From NCBI RefSeq assembly GCF_000007705.1, contig NC_005085.1, positions 558,001 to 622,000 of the forward strand: a stretch of DNA of 64,000 nt. The letters are read 5' to 3'. Positions 1 through 9,260 of this stretch are shown in pieces (the stretch's first letter is position 1; the number at the start of each line of letters is the position of its first letter). Origin of the DNA: Chromobacterium violaceum ATCC 12472. Its GTDB lineage: Bacteria; Pseudomonadota; Gammaproteobacteria; Burkholderiales; Chromobacteriaceae. The notes under the pieces are model-generated. The model did no database searches, was not told where the DNA came from, and worked only from the letters and a program-made list of their open reading frames with translations. The position numbers were made by a program, and so were the translations under genes.

Positions 1-1
1 T

Positions 2-1570
2 CCGCACAAGGTGTACGCGGCCTATCACGAGGCCACCCACAACGCCAACGGCCGTCCGACCGTGATCCTGGCCAAGACCATCAAGGGTTACGGCATGGGC
101 GCGTCCGGCGAAGCCAAGAACATCGCGCACCAGGCCAAGAAGATGGACCTGGACAGCCTGCGCAACTTCCGCGACCGCTTCGGCATCCCGGTGTCCGACG
201 AGGACCTGCCGAAGGTGCCGTACTACCTGCCGGCCGAAGACAGCCCGGAAATGAAGTACATGCGCGAACGCCGCGCGGCGCTGGGCGGCTACCTGCCGGC
301 CCGCAAGCCGGTCAACCACCCGCTGGCGGTGCCGGAACTGTCCGCCTTCGATGCGCAGCTGCAATCGTCGGGCGACCGCGAGTTCTCCACCACGATGGCC
401 TTCGTCCGCATGCTGGGCACCATCATGAAGGACAAGAACATCGGCAAGCGCGTGGTGCCCATCGTGCCGGACGAGTCCCGCACCTTCGGCATGGAAGGCA
501 TGTTCCGCCAGTACGGCATCTGGTCCACCCAGGGTCAGAACTACGTGCCGCAGGACCATGACCAGCTGATGTTCTACAAGGAATCGAAGGACGGCCAGAT
601 CCTGCAGGAAGGCATCAACGAGCCGGGCGCGATGGCCGACTGGATCGCCGCGGCGACCAGCTACGCCAACAGCAGCCAGCCGATGATTCCGTTCTACATC
701 TACTACTCGATGTTCGGCTTCCAGCGCATCGGCGACCTGGCCTGGGCGGCTGGCGACATGCGCGCCCGCGGCTTCCTGCTGGGCGGCACCGCCGGCCGCA
801 CCACGCTGAACGGCGAAGGCCTGCAGCACGAAGACGGCCACAGCCACATCCAGGCCGGCCTGATCCCGAACTGCATCAGCTACGACCCGACCTTCGCCTA
901 CGAGCTGGCCGTGATCGTGCAGGACGGCATGCGCCGCATGTACGCCGAGCAGGAAGACGTCTTCTACTACCTGACCCTGATGAACGAAAACTACGTTCAC
1001 CCGGCGATGCCGGCAGGCGCGGAAGAGGGCATCCTGAAGGGCATGTACCTGCTGCAGGACGGCGGCGACGCCAAGGTGAAGGTGCAGCTGATGGGCTCGG
1101 GCACCATCCTGCGCGAAGTGATGGCCGCGGCCGACCTGCTGAAGGCTGACTTCGGCATCGGCGCCGACATCTGGAGCGTGACCTCCTTCAACCAGCTGCG
1201 CCGCGACGGCATGGAAGCCGAGCGCCACAACCTGCTGAACCCGACCGCCGAGGCTCGTTCCTCCTACGTCGAGCAGCAGCTGGCCGGCCGCAACGGCCCG
1301 GTGATTGCCGCGACCGACTACATCCGCAACTACGCCGACCAGATCCGCGCCTATGTGCCGGGCCGCTATGTCGTGCTGGGCACCGACGGTTTCGGCCGCT
1401 CGGACAGCCGCGCCAACCTGCGCTCCTTCTTCGAGGTGGATCGCTATCACGTGGCGCTGGCGGCCCTGTCCGCCCTGGCCCGCGACGGCAAGATTGACGG
1501 CGCCAAGGTGGCCGAGGCCATCGCCAAGTACGGCATCAAGACCGACAAGCTGCCGAGCTGGAAGGTGTAA
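2..1570 (+). CDS. aceE: Pyruvate dehydrogenase E1 component, C-terminal part (5' truncated by window edge)
   Basis: Thiamine-diphosphate-dependent E1 of the pyruvate dehydrogenase complex, which decarboxylates pyruvate and acetylates the E2 lipoyl groups. The open frame runs in from the left edge, so about 522 of the roughly 890 residues of a homodimeric AceE are present and the N-terminal cofactor domain is missing. Conserved stretches visible include FGMEGMFRQYG and QHEDGHSHIQAGLIPNC, the histidine-rich active-site loop region. It is the first gene of the aceE-aceF-lpd series, all on the plus strand. It ends 120 bases before the aceF ATG, and a GC-rich hairpin lies in that gap. Identity is secure from sequence and neighbours. 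Confidence 0.97.
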   Translation, partial: PHKVYAAYHEATHNANGRPTVILAKTIKGYGMGASGEAKNIAHQAKKMDLDSLRNFRDRFGIPVSDEDLPKVPYYLPAEDSPEMKYMRERRAALGGYLPARKPVNHPLAVPELSAFDAQLQSSGDREFSTTMAFVRMLGTIMKDKNIGKRVVPIVPDESRTFGMEGMFRQYGIWSTQGQNYVPQDHDQLMFYKESKDGQILQEGINEPGAMADWIAAATSYANSSQPMIPFYIYYSMFGFQRIGDLAWAAGDMRARGFLLGGTAGRTTLNGEGLQHEDGHSHIQAGLIPNCISYDPTFAYELAVIVQDGMRRMYAEQEDVFYYLTLMNENYVHPAMPAGAEEGILKGMYLLQDGGDAKVKVQLMGSGTILREVMAAADLLKADFGIGADIWSVTSFNQLRRDGMEAERHNLLNPTAEARSSYVEQQLAGRNGPVIAATDYIRNYADQIRAYVPGRYVVLGTDGFGRSDSRANLRSFFEVDRYHVALAALSALARDGKIDGAKVAEAIAKYGIKTDKLPSWKV

Positions 1571-1577
1571 TTCCAGG

Positions 1578-1614
1578 ATGGAAGCCCCGGCTCAGGCCGG
1601 GGCCTTCCATCTTT
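1578..1614 (+). terminator. Hairpin between aceE and aceF
   Basis: A near-perfect inverted repeat (ATGGAAG-CCCCGGC, short loop, GCCGGGG-CTTCCAT) is followed only by CTTT. It resembles a weak intrinsic terminator or an mRNA-stabilising stem that could adjust aceE relative to aceF output. The short U tract makes full termination unlikely. Confidence 0.5.
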
Positions 1615-1644
1615 GCACGGCAAGCGAATCTGTAGCGGATATCC

Positions 1645-1677
1645 GGCGGAATGCCCCGGCAGGGGCTTCCGCCTTAC
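1645..1677 (-). repeat. REP-like palindrome (GGCGGAAG family), minus orientation
   Basis: Read on the minus strand it is CGTAAGGCGGAAG, a GC stem, then CATTCCGCC, close to the copies at 3358, 3407 and 5404. It sits directly upstream of the aceF start. Here the head reads GTAA rather than GTAG, so it is a slightly diverged copy. Confidence 0.6.
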
Positions 1678-1690
1678 GAATGGAAAGCTC

Positions 1691-3355
1691 ATGAGCAATC
1701 TGATCGAACTGAAAGTGCCCGACATCGGCGGCCACAGCAACGTAGACATCATCGAAGTATTCATCGCCCCGGGCCAGACCGTGTCCGTGGACGATTCCCT
1801 GATCACCCTGGAAACCGACAAGGCCACCATGGAAGTGCCGGCCGAAGCCGCTGGCGTGATCAAGGAAGTGAAAGCCGTCGTGGGCGGCAAGATTTCCGAA
1901 GGCGACGTGATCGCCATCCTGGAAGTGGGCGCCGCCGCGTCCGCTCCGGCCCCGGCGGCAGCCGCGCCGGCGCCCGCAGCCGCTCCGGCCGCTGCCCCGG
2001 CTCCGGCGGCAGCAGCCCCGGCCGCCGCGCCTGCCGCTCCGGCGGCATCCGGCCGCAGCGAAATCCGCGTGCCGGACATCGGCGGCCATAACGGCGTCGA
2101 CGTGATCGAAGTGACCGTCAAAGTGGGCGACGAAATCGCCGTCGACGACAGCCTGATCACGCTGGAAACCGACAAGGCCACCATGGAAGTGCCGGCCACC
2201 GCCGCCGGCAAGGTGGTGGAAGTGAAGATCAAGGTGGGCGACAAGGTCAGCGAAGGCGACCTGATCGTCGTGGTGGAAGGCGCTGTCGCAGCCGCCTCCG
2301 CCCCGGCAGCCGCTGCGCCGGCTCCGGCCGCAGCCCCGGCCGCTCCGGCCCCGGTCGCCGCCGCGCCTGCAGCCGCGCCGGCCGTGGCGCCGGTCGCCGC
2401 CGCCGTGTCCGCCGCCATCGACGAAATCGCCTTCTCCAAGGCCCACGCCGGTCCGTCCGTGCGCCGCCTGGCGCGCGAACTGGGCGTGGACCTGGGCAAG
2501 GTGAAGGGCAACGGCCGCAAGGGCCGCATCACCGAAGACGACGTCAAAGCCTTCGTCAAGGGCGTGATGCAGAACCCGGCCGCGCTGGCCCCGGCCGCCG
2601 CGCCGGCCGGCTCCGGCGCGGGTCTGGACCTGCTGCCGTGGCCGAAGGTGGACTTCGCCAAGTTCGGCCCGATCGAAACCAAGCCGCTGTCCCGCATTCA
2701 GAAGATTTCCGGCGCCAACCTGTCGCGCAACTGGGTGATGATCCCGCACGTCACGTTCAACGACGAGTGCGACATCACCGAGCTGGAAGACTTCCGCAAG
2801 ACCGTGGGCAAGGAATGGGAAAAGTCCGGCCTGAAGATCAGCCCGCTGGCCTTCATCATCAAGGCCGCCGCCGAGGCGCTGAAGGCCTTCCCGACCTTCA
2901 ACAGCTCGCTGGACGGCGACAACCTGGTGCTGAAGCAGTACTACCACATCGGCTTCGCCGCCGACACGCCTAACGGCCTGGTGGTGCCGGTGATCAAGGA
3001 CGCGGACAAGAAGGGCCTGCGCCAGATCGCCCAGGAACTGACCGACCTGTCCAAGCTGGCCCGCGAAGGCAAGCTGAAGCCGACCGACATGCAGGGCGCG
3101 ACCTTCACCATCTCGTCCCTGGGCGGCATCGGCGGCACCAGCTTCACGCCTATCGTGAACGCGCCGGAAGTGGCCATCCTGGGCGTCTGCAAGTCGCAGA
3201 TCAAGCCGGTGTGGAACGGCAAGGAATTCGCGCCGCGCCTGATGTGCCCGCTCTCCCTGTCCTTCGATCACCGCGTGATCGACGGCGCGGCAGCGGCCCG
3301 CTTCACCGTGCACCTGGGCAAGCTGCTGTCCGACGTGCGCCGTCTGATCCTGTGA
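1691..3355 (+). CDS. aceF: Dihydrolipoyllysine acetyltransferase (PDH E2)
   Basis: E2 core of pyruvate dehydrogenase, moving the acetyl group from E1 to CoA. The 554-residue protein has two lipoyl domains (about 2-75 and 120-193), each with the DKATMEVPA motif; the lipoylated lysines are K44 and K162. Each is followed by a long Ala/Pro linker. A peripheral-subunit-binding domain ([13 protein letters not shown], about 257-292) comes next, then the catalytic domain ending in DHRVIDG with H527 and D531. The frame is open further upstream, but the ATG at 1691 starts exactly at the lipoyl fold, as in the neighbouring lpd. The Ala/Pro linkers create long artefact frames on the opposite strand. Confidence 0.97.
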   Translation: MSNLIELKVPDIGGHSNVDIIEVFIAPGQTVSVDDSLITLETDKATMEVPAEAAGVIKEVKAVVGGKISEGDVIAILEVGAAASAPAPAAAAPAPAAAPAAAPAPAAAAPAAAPAAPAASGRSEIRVPDIGGHNGVDVIEVTVKVGDEIAVDDSLITLETDKATMEVPATAAGKVVEVKIKVGDKVSEGDLIVVVEGAVAAASAPAAAAPAPAAAPAAPAPVAAAPAAAPAVAPVAAAVSAAIDEIAFSKAHAGPSVRRLARELGVDLGKVKGNGRKGRITEDDVKAFVKGVMQNPAALAPAAAPAGSGAGLDLLPWPKVDFAKFGPIETKPLSRIQKISGANLSRNWVMIPHVTFNDECDITELEDFRKTVGKEWEKSGLKISPLAFIIKAAAEALKAFPTFNSSLDGDNLVLKQYYHIGFAADTPNGLVVPVIKDADKKGLRQIAQELTDLSKLAREGKLKPTDMQGATFTISSLGGIGGTSFTPIVNAPEVAILGVCKSQIKPVWNGKEFAPRLMCPLSLSFDHRVIDGAAAARFTVHLGKLLSDVRRLIL

Positions 3356-3357
3356 TC

Positions 3358-3441
3358 GTAGGGCGGAAGCCCCTGCGGGGCGTTCCGCCTTTGCGGTACA
3401 GAAGGTAGGCGGAACGCCCGCTTTGCGGGCTTTCGCCCTAC
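3358..3441. repeat. Inverted pair of REP-like palindromes between aceF and lpd
   Basis: Two copies of a GTAGGGCGGAAG...TTCCGCC palindrome lie in opposite orientation (3358-3390 and 3407-3441), forming a BIME-like unit three bases after the aceF stop. Both outer ends carry the GTAG head typical of REPs mobilised by RAYT transposases. Such units often act as mRNA 3' stabilisers or partial terminators; that role is inferred here. Confidence 0.75.
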
Positions 3442-3507
3442 GGAATCAAGCCCAGACTCGAGGCGGCCGGCCCCGCGCCGGCCTCCCAATATTGCGGATG
3501 GAAAACC

Positions 3508-5307
3508 ATGAGCAATCTGATCGAATTGAAAGTCCCGGACATCGGCGGCCACAACAACGTGGACGTGATCGAAGTGTTCGTCAAACCGGGCGACGTGATT
3601 GAAAAAGAAGCCAGCCTGATCACGCTGGAAACCGACAAGGCCACCATGGAAGTGCCGGCCGAAGCCGCCGGCACCGTCAAGGAAGTGCGCGTGACCGTGG
3701 GCAGCAAGGTGTCCGAGGGCGATCTGGTCGTCATCCTGGAAGCCGCCGGCGCAGCCGCCGCGGCTCCGGCGGAAGTGAAACCGGTGGAAACCACCGGCGT
3801 CGCCTCCGCCACCACCCAGGCCGGCTTCGCGCCGCAGGCCGCTCCGGTGGCCGCCAGCCATAGCGGCGGCGCCGACATCGAGTGCGACGTGATGGTGCTG
3901 GGCGGCGGCCCCGGCGGTTACTCCGCCGCCTTCCGCGCGGCCGACCTGGGCCTGAAGGTCGTCATCGTCGAGCGCTACGCCACCCTGGGCGGCGTGTGCC
4001 TGAACGTGGGCTGCATCCCGTCCAAGGCGCTGCTGCACAACGCCGCGGTGATCGACGAAGTGAGCCACCTGGCCGCCAACGGCATCAAGTTCGGCAAGCC
4101 GGAAGTGGATATCGACATGCTGCGCGGCTACAAGGAAAAGGTCATCGCCAAGCTGACCGGCGGCCTGGGCGGCATGGCCAAGGCGCGCAAGGTGGAGATC
4201 GTGCGCGGCAACGGCCACTTCATCGATCCGCACCACATCGAAGTCTCGCTGACCACCGGCAAGGGCCGCGAAGAGTCCGGCGAGAAGAAGATCGTCAAGT
4301 TCAAGAACGCCATCATCGCCGCCGGCTCCCGCGTGGTGAAGCTGCCGTTCATCCCGAACGACCCGCGCGTGGTGGACTCCACCGGCGCGCTGGAGCTGAA
4401 GGGCGTGGCCGACCGCATGCTGATCATCGGCGGCGGCATCATCGGCCTGGAAATGGGCACCGTCTACTCCACGCTGGGCGCGCGCCTGGACGTGGTGGAA
4501 ATGCTGGACGGCCTGATGCAGGGCGCCGACCGCGACCTGGTCAAGGTATGGCAGAAGTGGAACGCCCACCGTTTCGACAACATCATGCTGAACACCAAGA
4601 CCGTGGCCGTGGAGCCGAAGGAAGACGGCGTGTGGGTGACCTTCGAGGGCGAGCAGGCTCCGAAGGAACCGCAACGATACGACCTGGTGCTGTACGCCAC
4701 CGGCCGCGCGCCGAACGGCAAGCTGATCGGTGCGGAAAACGCCGGCATCGCGGTGACCGACCGCGGCTTCATCCAGGTGGACAAGCAGCAGCGCACCAAT
4801 GTGCCGCACATCTTCGCCATCGGCGACATCGTCGGCCAGCCTATGCTGGCGCACAAGGGCGTGCATGAAGGCCACGTGGCGGCGGAAAACTGCGCCGGCA
4901 TGAAGTCCTACTTCGACGCCCGCGTGATCCCGGGCGTGGCCTACACCGATCCGGAAGTGGCCTGGGTGGGCGTGACCGAGGACGAAGCCAAGAAGCAGGG
5001 CCTGAAGATCGAGAAGGGCGTGTTCCCGTGGGCCGCCTCCGGCCGCGCCATCGCCAACGGCCGCGACGAAGGCTTCACCAAGCTGATCTTCGACGCCGAA
5101 AGCCACCAGATCATCGGCGGCGGCATCGTCGGCCCGCACGCCGGCGACATGATCGGCGAAGTGTGCCTGGCCATCGAGATGGGTTGCGACGCGACCGACA
5201 TCGGCAAGACCATCCACCCGCACCCGACCATGGGCGAGTCCATCGGCATGGCGGCGGAAGTGGCGCACGGCACCTGCACGGACTTGCCGCCGCAGCGCAA
5301 GAAGTAA
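3508..5307 (+). CDS. lpdA: Dihydrolipoamide dehydrogenase (PDH E3) with N-terminal lipoyl domain
   Basis: FAD-dependent E3 that reoxidises dihydrolipoyl groups with NAD+. It has 599 residues instead of the usual ~470 because an N-terminal lipoyl domain (about 2-75, lipoyl lysine K44) and an Ala/Pro linker precede the enzyme. The first 44 residues nearly copy those of AceF. The enzyme part shows the FAD-binding [10 protein letters not shown], the redox disulfide C164/C169 (CLNVGC), the NAD-binding [10 protein letters not shown] and the C-terminal HPHPTMGES with H572 and E577. It is the third gene of the pdh series, followed by a strong terminator. Lipoyl-E3 fusions are known in Neisseriales and some other betaproteobacteria. 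Confidence 0.97.
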   Translation: MSNLIELKVPDIGGHNNVDVIEVFVKPGDVIEKEASLITLETDKATMEVPAEAAGTVKEVRVTVGSKVSEGDLVVILEAAGAAAAAPAEVKPVETTGVASATTQAGFAPQAAPVAASHSGGADIECDVMVLGGGPGGYSAAFRAADLGLKVVIVERYATLGGVCLNVGCIPSKALLHNAAVIDEVSHLAANGIKFGKPEVDIDMLRGYKEKVIAKLTGGLGGMAKARKVEIVRGNGHFIDPHHIEVSLTTGKGREESGEKKIVKFKNAIIAAGSRVVKLPFIPNDPRVVDSTGALELKGVADRMLIIGGGIIGLEMGTVYSTLGARLDVVEMLDGLMQGADRDLVKVWQKWNAHRFDNIMLNTKTVAVEPKEDGVWVTFEGEQAPKEPQRYDLVLYATGRAPNGKLIGAENAGIAVTDRGFIQVDKQQRTNVPHIFAIGDIVGQPMLAHKGVHEGHVAAENCAGMKSYFDARVIPGVAYTDPEVAWVGVTEDEAKKQGLKIEKGVFPWAASGRAIANGRDEGFTKLIFDAESHQIIGGGIVGPHAGDMIGEVCLAIEMGCDATDIGKTIHPHPTMGESIGMAAEVAHGTCTDLPPQRKK

Positions 5308-5341
5308 GTTTGATCGGCGGTTTGACCGCCGTCAGATGGAG

Positions 5342-5371
5342 AAAGGGCAAGCCTGGGTGCTTGCCCTTTTT
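5342..5371 (+). terminator. Intrinsic terminator of the pdh operon
   Basis: AAAGGGCAAGC pairs with GCTTGCCCTTT around a six-base loop and runs into a T-rich tract, 35 bases after the lpd stop. A smaller hairpin (GGCGGT/ACCGCC) lies just before it. Confidence 0.85.
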
Positions 5372-5403
5372 GTTTTTGTCGGATGACATGATAAGCGGGT
5401 AGC

Positions 5404-5438
5404 GTAGGGCGGAAGTCCGCTAAGCGGGTATTCCGCCT
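5404..5438 (+). repeat. REP-like palindrome (GGCGGAAG family)
   Basis: GTAGGGCGGAAG...TATTCCGCCT, the same family as 3358-3390. It is the first element of a repeat-rich gene-free stretch from 5308 to 6014. Confidence 0.7.
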
Positions 5439-5444
5439 CCGTAG

Positions 5445-5658
5445 GTAGGGTGCGTCACCCCGCAGGGGCGACGCACCGGTTGTGGTGTTGTGGTTTTGTG
5501 TCCGCTTCGCGGGCGATGGATTTTGATGGTGGGGCTGGTTGGGGAGCTGTGCGGGTAGGGTGCGTCACCCGGAAGGGGCGACGCACCGATTATGGTATTG
5601 CGGTTTTGTGTCCGCTTCGCGGACGGATGATTTTGGTGCCGGTTCCGCCCGGCGGACG
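5445..5658 (+). repeat. Tandem array of GGTGCGTC-type palindromes with conserved tails
   Basis: Two units begin GTAGGGTGCGTC and close with GACGCACC (palindrome cores 5449-5477 and 5559-5587). Each is followed by a similar tail containing GGTTTTGTGTCCGCTTCGCGG. The tail of the second unit (5608-5658) recurs as an exact 51-base copy at 5959-6009. All palindromes here carry the GTAG head. No protein-coding signal was seen. Confidence 0.7.
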
Positions 5659-5900
5659 GGCCAGGGGCTGTGCGGCCAGCCCCTTGGCAATCCCAGGCCG
5701 CCCCAACAGCGCGGCGAAACCCCCGCTCCAAAACCATTCCCAAGGAGCCGCCGGAACTAGCGGGGCGCTAACGTCGCCCCGCGTCGGACAACCGGCGGCT
5801 TAAAACCTTGGGAATGGCTTTGGAGCCGGCTTGCGCTGATGGGGGATGTTGGCGAGTTGGTGCTGTTCTATGTTTCAGATGGCCTAGGATTCGTTGGCGT

Positions 5901-5933
5901 GTAGGTTGGCGCTGAGCGCAGCGAAGCCCAACG
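5901..5933 (+). repeat. REP-like palindrome (GTTGGGC family)
   Basis: Starts GTAGGTTGGCGCTGAG and closes with CGAAGCCCAACG, a third palindrome type with the GTAG head. Palindromes of this sequence type are widespread in proteobacterial intergenic DNA. It lies 25 bases before the second copy of the 51-base repeat. Confidence 0.65.
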
Positions 5934-5958
5934 TTTACCGCGCACGGTGTGCGGTTTG

Positions 5959-6009
5959 GTGTCCGCTTCGCGGACGGATGATTTTGGTGCCGGTTCCGCC
6001 CGGCGGACG
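5959..6009 (+). repeat. Second exact copy of a 51-base repeat
   Basis: Identical over 51 bases to 5608-5658, including the small palindrome GTCCGCTTCGCGGAC and the GC-rich GGTTCCGCCCGGCGGACG end. It ends six bases before the possible gene remnant at 6015, suggesting that repeat movement or recombination reshaped this interval. Confidence 0.8.
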
Positions 6010-6014
6010 AGCCG

Positions 6015-6468
6015 GTGCGGTGCCTGTCCGAAGACGAACTCGATGAGCTTGTCCGGCGGGTGAAGAAGCCCGGCGCAAGACGGCTGCGGCGCTGGTGGCA
6101 GGAGGAGACGCGGCCGGCTTTGCTGCATGAGGGCGGGGTGGCCACCAGAGAGCCTGCATCTGGCGCTGGCGCTTGCCGCCGAGGCGGCGCAGCAGGTGAG
6201 TCGGGCGGTGATGGAGGCGGTACTGCGCGGCCCTGGGCCTTGGCAGCATTCGCGCTGGGTGGTGGCGCTGGATTACGAACGCCACAACAAGCAGCGCTGG
6301 CCGCACGGCAAGCTGATCGGCCTCACCAGCTCCGTCACCACGCTGGAGGGTTTGGCGGAGTTGATCGCCGAGCCGGGCCGGATGCCGGTGAACAATACCG
6401 ACCTGGTCAAACTGGCCGCGGCCTGCCATTTGCGGCTGGCGGAGCGGATGGGACGGATAGCCGGCTAA
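6015..6468 (+). pseudogene. Possible frameshifted small gene of unknown function
   Basis: Two protein-like segments lie in adjacent frames. The first (GTG at 6015) encodes about 40 residues beginning MRCLSEDELDELVRRVKK; the second continues in the frame of the ATG at 6127 and encodes WPPESLHLALALAAEAAQQ onward to a stop at 6468. A one-base shift in the G-rich run near 6131-6140 would join them into a protein of about 150 residues. Alternatively the 113-residue frame from 6127 is an intact small gene. No family was recognised. A 51-base repeat ends just upstream, and a terminator follows at 6492, which supports a real transcript. Confidence 0.4.
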
Positions 6469-6491
6469 TGGCTGTGGAACAGGCAATGTCG

Positions 6492-6516
6492 GCCCGCTTG
6501 GCGGGCCTTTGCTTTA
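6492..6516 (+). terminator. Intrinsic terminator
   Basis: GGCCCGC-TTG-GCGGGCC followed by TTTGCTTT, 24 bases after the stop at 6468. Confidence 0.7.
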
Positions 6517-6664
6517 AATGGTGGCGGCTGTTTGCTTGGCGGGGATTTGGGTCAAGCCCAGTCACACGCCTGCCGACCATCCGAAGCGGTCAAAGAGCCG
6601 ACTCTCCTGACAGCGCATCCGATGCCTCCTACAATGGCGTTGTTCTATCCCAAAAGGATCCACC

Positions 6665-7213
6665 GTGAGCACGATCAAAGTACTGGGTATTTGCGGCAGC
6701 CTGCGCCGCGCCTCCGCCAATATGGGTCTGCTGCGCCATGCAGCCAGCTGCCTTCCGGCTGGTATGGAACTGCAGATTGCCGATTTGTCCGAGGTGCCGT
6801 TTTACAATGCCGACCTAGCCAGCAAACCGGCGCCGGTTGCGCGTCTGCTGGAGCAGATCGGCGAGGCCGACGCCTTGCTGCTGGCCTGTCCGGAATATAA
6901 CTATTCCATGGCGCCGGCCCTGAAAAACGCGCTGGATTGGGCATCACGCGAGCCGGAGAACAAGCTGCTGGCCGGTAAACCGGTCGCCATCATGGGGGCT
7001 GGCGGCGGCATGGGCACTTCTCGCGCGCAGTACCATCTTCGGCAAACCTGCGTGTTTCTCGACCTGCTTCCGCTGAACAAGCCGGAAGTCTTTGCCAACG
7101 CTTTTGCTGGTGGTTTTGATGGCGATGGCAATCTGACCGATGAGCGCCTGCAGGGCTTGGTGGCGCAACAGTTGGAAGCGCTGCGCGCTTGGGCGTTGCG
7201 ACTGAAGGTCTGA
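6665..7213 (+). CDS. NAD(P)H-dependent FMN reductase (chromate/quinone reductase type)
   Basis: Small flavodoxin-fold reductase of the SsuE/ArsH/YieF superfamily, 182 residues, which in this family reduces FMN-bound quinones, azo dyes or metal oxyanions such as chromate. The FMN phosphate loop GSLRRASAN lies at about residues 11-19 and the flavin-contacting PEYNYSMAPALKNALDW at about 79-95. The start is GTG with AAAGGATCC seven bases upstream. It stands as a single gene with its own terminator. The physiological substrate cannot be read from the sequence. Confidence 0.88.
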   Translation: MSTIKVLGICGSLRRASANMGLLRHAASCLPAGMELQIADLSEVPFYNADLASKPAPVARLLEQIGEADALLLACPEYNYSMAPALKNALDWASREPENKLLAGKPVAIMGAGGGMGTSRAQYHLRQTCVFLDLLPLNKPEVFANAFAGGFDGDGNLTDERLQGLVAQQLEALRAWALRLKV

Positions 7214-7238
7214 CGCGCTGGGTTGAACCCGGTGAAAT

Positions 7239-7273
7239 CGCCTTGCTGCGGGTGCCCCGGCAAGGCGTTTTTT
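7239..7273 (+). terminator. Intrinsic terminator after the FMN reductase
   Basis: CGCCTTGC pairs with GCAAGGCG around a GC-rich loop and is followed by six T residues. Confidence 0.85.
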
Positions 7274-7318
7274 ATGCAGCATCGCGCAGCAAACTGCACA
7301 ATAAATGGTTGGCCGGCG

Positions 7319-8521
7319 CTAATCCGCCGCCTCTGGTCGCCGTCCCGGCGCCGGCGGCTCCACGCTCACCACCCTATCCCGTCCGCCGTTCTTGGCCAGA
7401 TACAGCGCCTTGTCCGCCCGCGCCAGCGTGCTGTGTATCCGCTCGCCCTCCAGCCACACGGTGACGCCGACGGAAAAGGTCTGCTGATCCGGCAGATTGC
7501 CGCGCAGCGATTCGATGCGGGCGGCGGCCTGGTCCAGATTGCAGTCCATCAGCGCCAGCACGAACTCCTCGCCGCCGAAGCGGGCGAACAGGTCCGATTG
7601 CCGCATCCGCGACTTGATCAGCACCGCCACCTCGCGCAGCAGCCGGTCGCCTTCGGGGTGGCCGTAGCTGTCGTTGAATTGCTTGAAATGGTCCAGATCG
7701 AACAGCGCCACCGCGATGGGCTGGCGGTAGCGGCGCGCGGTGGCCAGCATCATTTCTATCTGGATGTCCCAGGTGCGGCGGTTGGGCAGCTGGGTCAGCT
7801 CGTCGGTGCCTGCCAGGGCTTCCAGCTTTTGCATCAGGCTGCGCATTTGCCCCAGCCATTTGTGCAGCAGCCGCACCAGCAGGATGGCCATCGCGCTGGC
7901 GATGATCCACATCACCAGCATGATCCAGCGGGCGACGATGCCGTAGGAATTGGATTGGGCCACTTTCTTCATCAGGTCCAGCGTGATGGACACCGCCAGC
8001 GCGTTGGTGTTCTGCGAGATGTGGGTGAAGATCTGGATTTCCTCGCCCATCACCAGCTTGGATGCCTTGTCGCGCTGGGCGGCGTCGCCGGAGCGGTACA
8101 TGGCGATGATGTCGCGGTCCCGCTCCATGAAGGCGTTGAAATCCCGCTGCACGCTGTCCAGCTGGCTGCGCTGGTCGGCGCTGAGCGCCATTCCGCGCAG
8201 GGTCTGGATATCGCGGCGGAAGTTGTCGGCCGAACGCAGGAATTCCGATCGGGAGATGGCGTCGTCGTGGCTGGCCCCCTCGATGTTGCGGACGATGTCG
8301 AAGGCGTAGCCGGTCTGCCAGCCGTTCAGGTCCGCGGCGTCGAATTTCACTTCCATCGCGGCCTGGGCGATGGCGATGTATTCGACGATCTGGGCGCGGC
8401 CGTTCTCTTCCATTTTCTCGATGTAGAAGGACAGCACCGGCAGCAGGCCCATGCACAGCAGGATGGGCGCGGCGACCATGATGGCCTTCAGCATGATGCC
8501 TTTGTCGCTGCTATCGAACAT
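7319..8521 (-). CDS. Membrane diguanylate cyclase (GGDEF)
   Basis: Makes cyclic di-GMP from GTP. The 400-residue protein has a membrane segment at about 10-32, a helical periplasmic sensor of about 150 residues resembling the four-helix-bundle type, a second membrane segment at about 198-217, and a C-terminal GGDEF domain. The active site reads GGEEF (316-320), a functional variant, and RQSD (307-310) sits five residues upstream, matching the RxxD product-inhibition site. An active, feedback-inhibited cyclase is therefore predicted. It stands alone; the ligand of the sensor is unknown. Confidence 0.92.
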   Translation of the reverse strand: MFDSSDKGIMLKAIMVAAPILLCMGLLPVLSFYIEKMEENGRAQIVEYIAIAQAAMEVKFDAADLNGWQTGYAFDIVRNIEGASHDDAISRSEFLRSADNFRRDIQTLRGMALSADQRSQLDSVQRDFNAFMERDRDIIAMYRSGDAAQRDKASKLVMGEEIQIFTHISQNTNALAVSITLDLMKKVAQSNSYGIVARWIMLVMWIIASAMAILLVRLLHKWLGQMRSLMQKLEALAGTDELTQLPNRRTWDIQIEMMLATARRYRQPIAVALFDLDHFKQFNDSYGHPEGDRLLREVAVLIKSRMRQSDLFARFGGEEFVLALMDCNLDQAAARIESLRGNLPDQQTFSVGVTVWLEGERIHSTLARADKALYLAKNGGRDRVVSVEPPAPGRRPEAAD

Positions 8522-8711
8522 GGTCGCTCCGCCTGGGGAAAGGGAGCGGCCGCGGCGTGTGCGGGCGGCCGTGCTTCAACATAGATGGTTTTTGTACGAA
8601 CAAATACTTAGTTGTCGCGAGCACGGCCTCGGGGAACAGTCGGTTTTCGCTGGAAATATCAATGGCATAATGCGGTTTTGGCCAGGCGGCGGCCGACAGG
8701 AGGTTCACAGC

Positions 8712-9197
8712 ATGCGGATCAGACAGATTCAATCCGACGACTTCGCGTTCATTTCCTCAGTGATGGACGATTGGTGGGGCGGGCGGCAGGTGCGCCACCT
8801 GCTGCACCGCATGTTCTTCGACCATTTCTCCGGCACCGGCTTCGCGGCGGTGGACAGCGAGGAGATCGTCGGCTTCCTGGTGGGTTTCCAGTCGCAGACG
8901 CGGCCGGAAGCCGCCTACATCCACTTCGTCGGCGTCGCGCCGTCGGTCCGCGGCCGGGAGCTGGGGCGCGGCTTGTACCGCCGCTTCTTCGACGCGGCGC
9001 GCGAGCGGGGCTGCGCGGAAGTGCTGGCGATCACCTCGCCGGGCAATGCCGGCTCCATCGCCTTCCATCGGCAGATGGGCTTCGAATTGCTGCCTGGCGA
9101 CGGGGTGGAGGATGGCGTTCCCGTCGTGTACGACTACAGCGGGCCGGGCCAGCACCGGGTGCGGTTTCGCCTGCAATTGGAGCCGGCTGTCGGCTGA
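8712..9197 (+). CDS. GNAT family N-acetyltransferase
   Basis: Acetyl-CoA-dependent acetyltransferase of 161 residues with unknown acceptor. The cofactor-binding motif A is VGVAPSVRGRELGRGLYRRF (the RxxGxG-type pyrophosphate loop) and motif B is NAGSIAFHRQMGF. The frame extends further upstream, but the ATG at 8712 is preceded by an excellent AGGAGG and begins with the typical MRIRQIQSDD. It is divergent from the diguanylate cyclase and followed by its own terminator. Confidence 0.85.
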   Translation: MRIRQIQSDDFAFISSVMDDWWGGRQVRHLLHRMFFDHFSGTGFAAVDSEEIVGFLVGFQSQTRPEAAYIHFVGVAPSVRGRELGRGLYRRFFDAARERGCAEVLAITSPGNAGSIAFHRQMGFELLPGDGVEDGVPVVYDYSGPGQHRVRFRLQLEPAVG

Positions 9198-9239
9198 GGC
9201 CCGGCCGCCGCGATGCGCGTCCTGGGCGAGCGGAGAATA

Positions 9240-9260
9240 AGCGCGCTTGCGCGCTTTTTC
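9240..9260 (+). terminator. Intrinsic terminator after the GNAT gene
   Basis: AGCGCGC-TT-GCGCGCT followed by TTTTC, 43 bases after the stop. Confidence 0.75.

Noticed and set aside
1592-3313. Gly/Arg-rich minus-strand frame opposite aceF
   Set aside because: It arises from the Ala/Pro linkers of AceF read in reverse; no ribosome site or family resemblance.
3268-5268. A 666-codon minus-strand frame opposite lpd
   Set aside because: His/Val/Asp-rich artefact of codon reversal; lpd has all catalytic motifs.
5450-5803. Open frames across the repeat cluster
   Set aside because: They translate the palindromic repeats themselves, with repeated peptide segments and no protein character.
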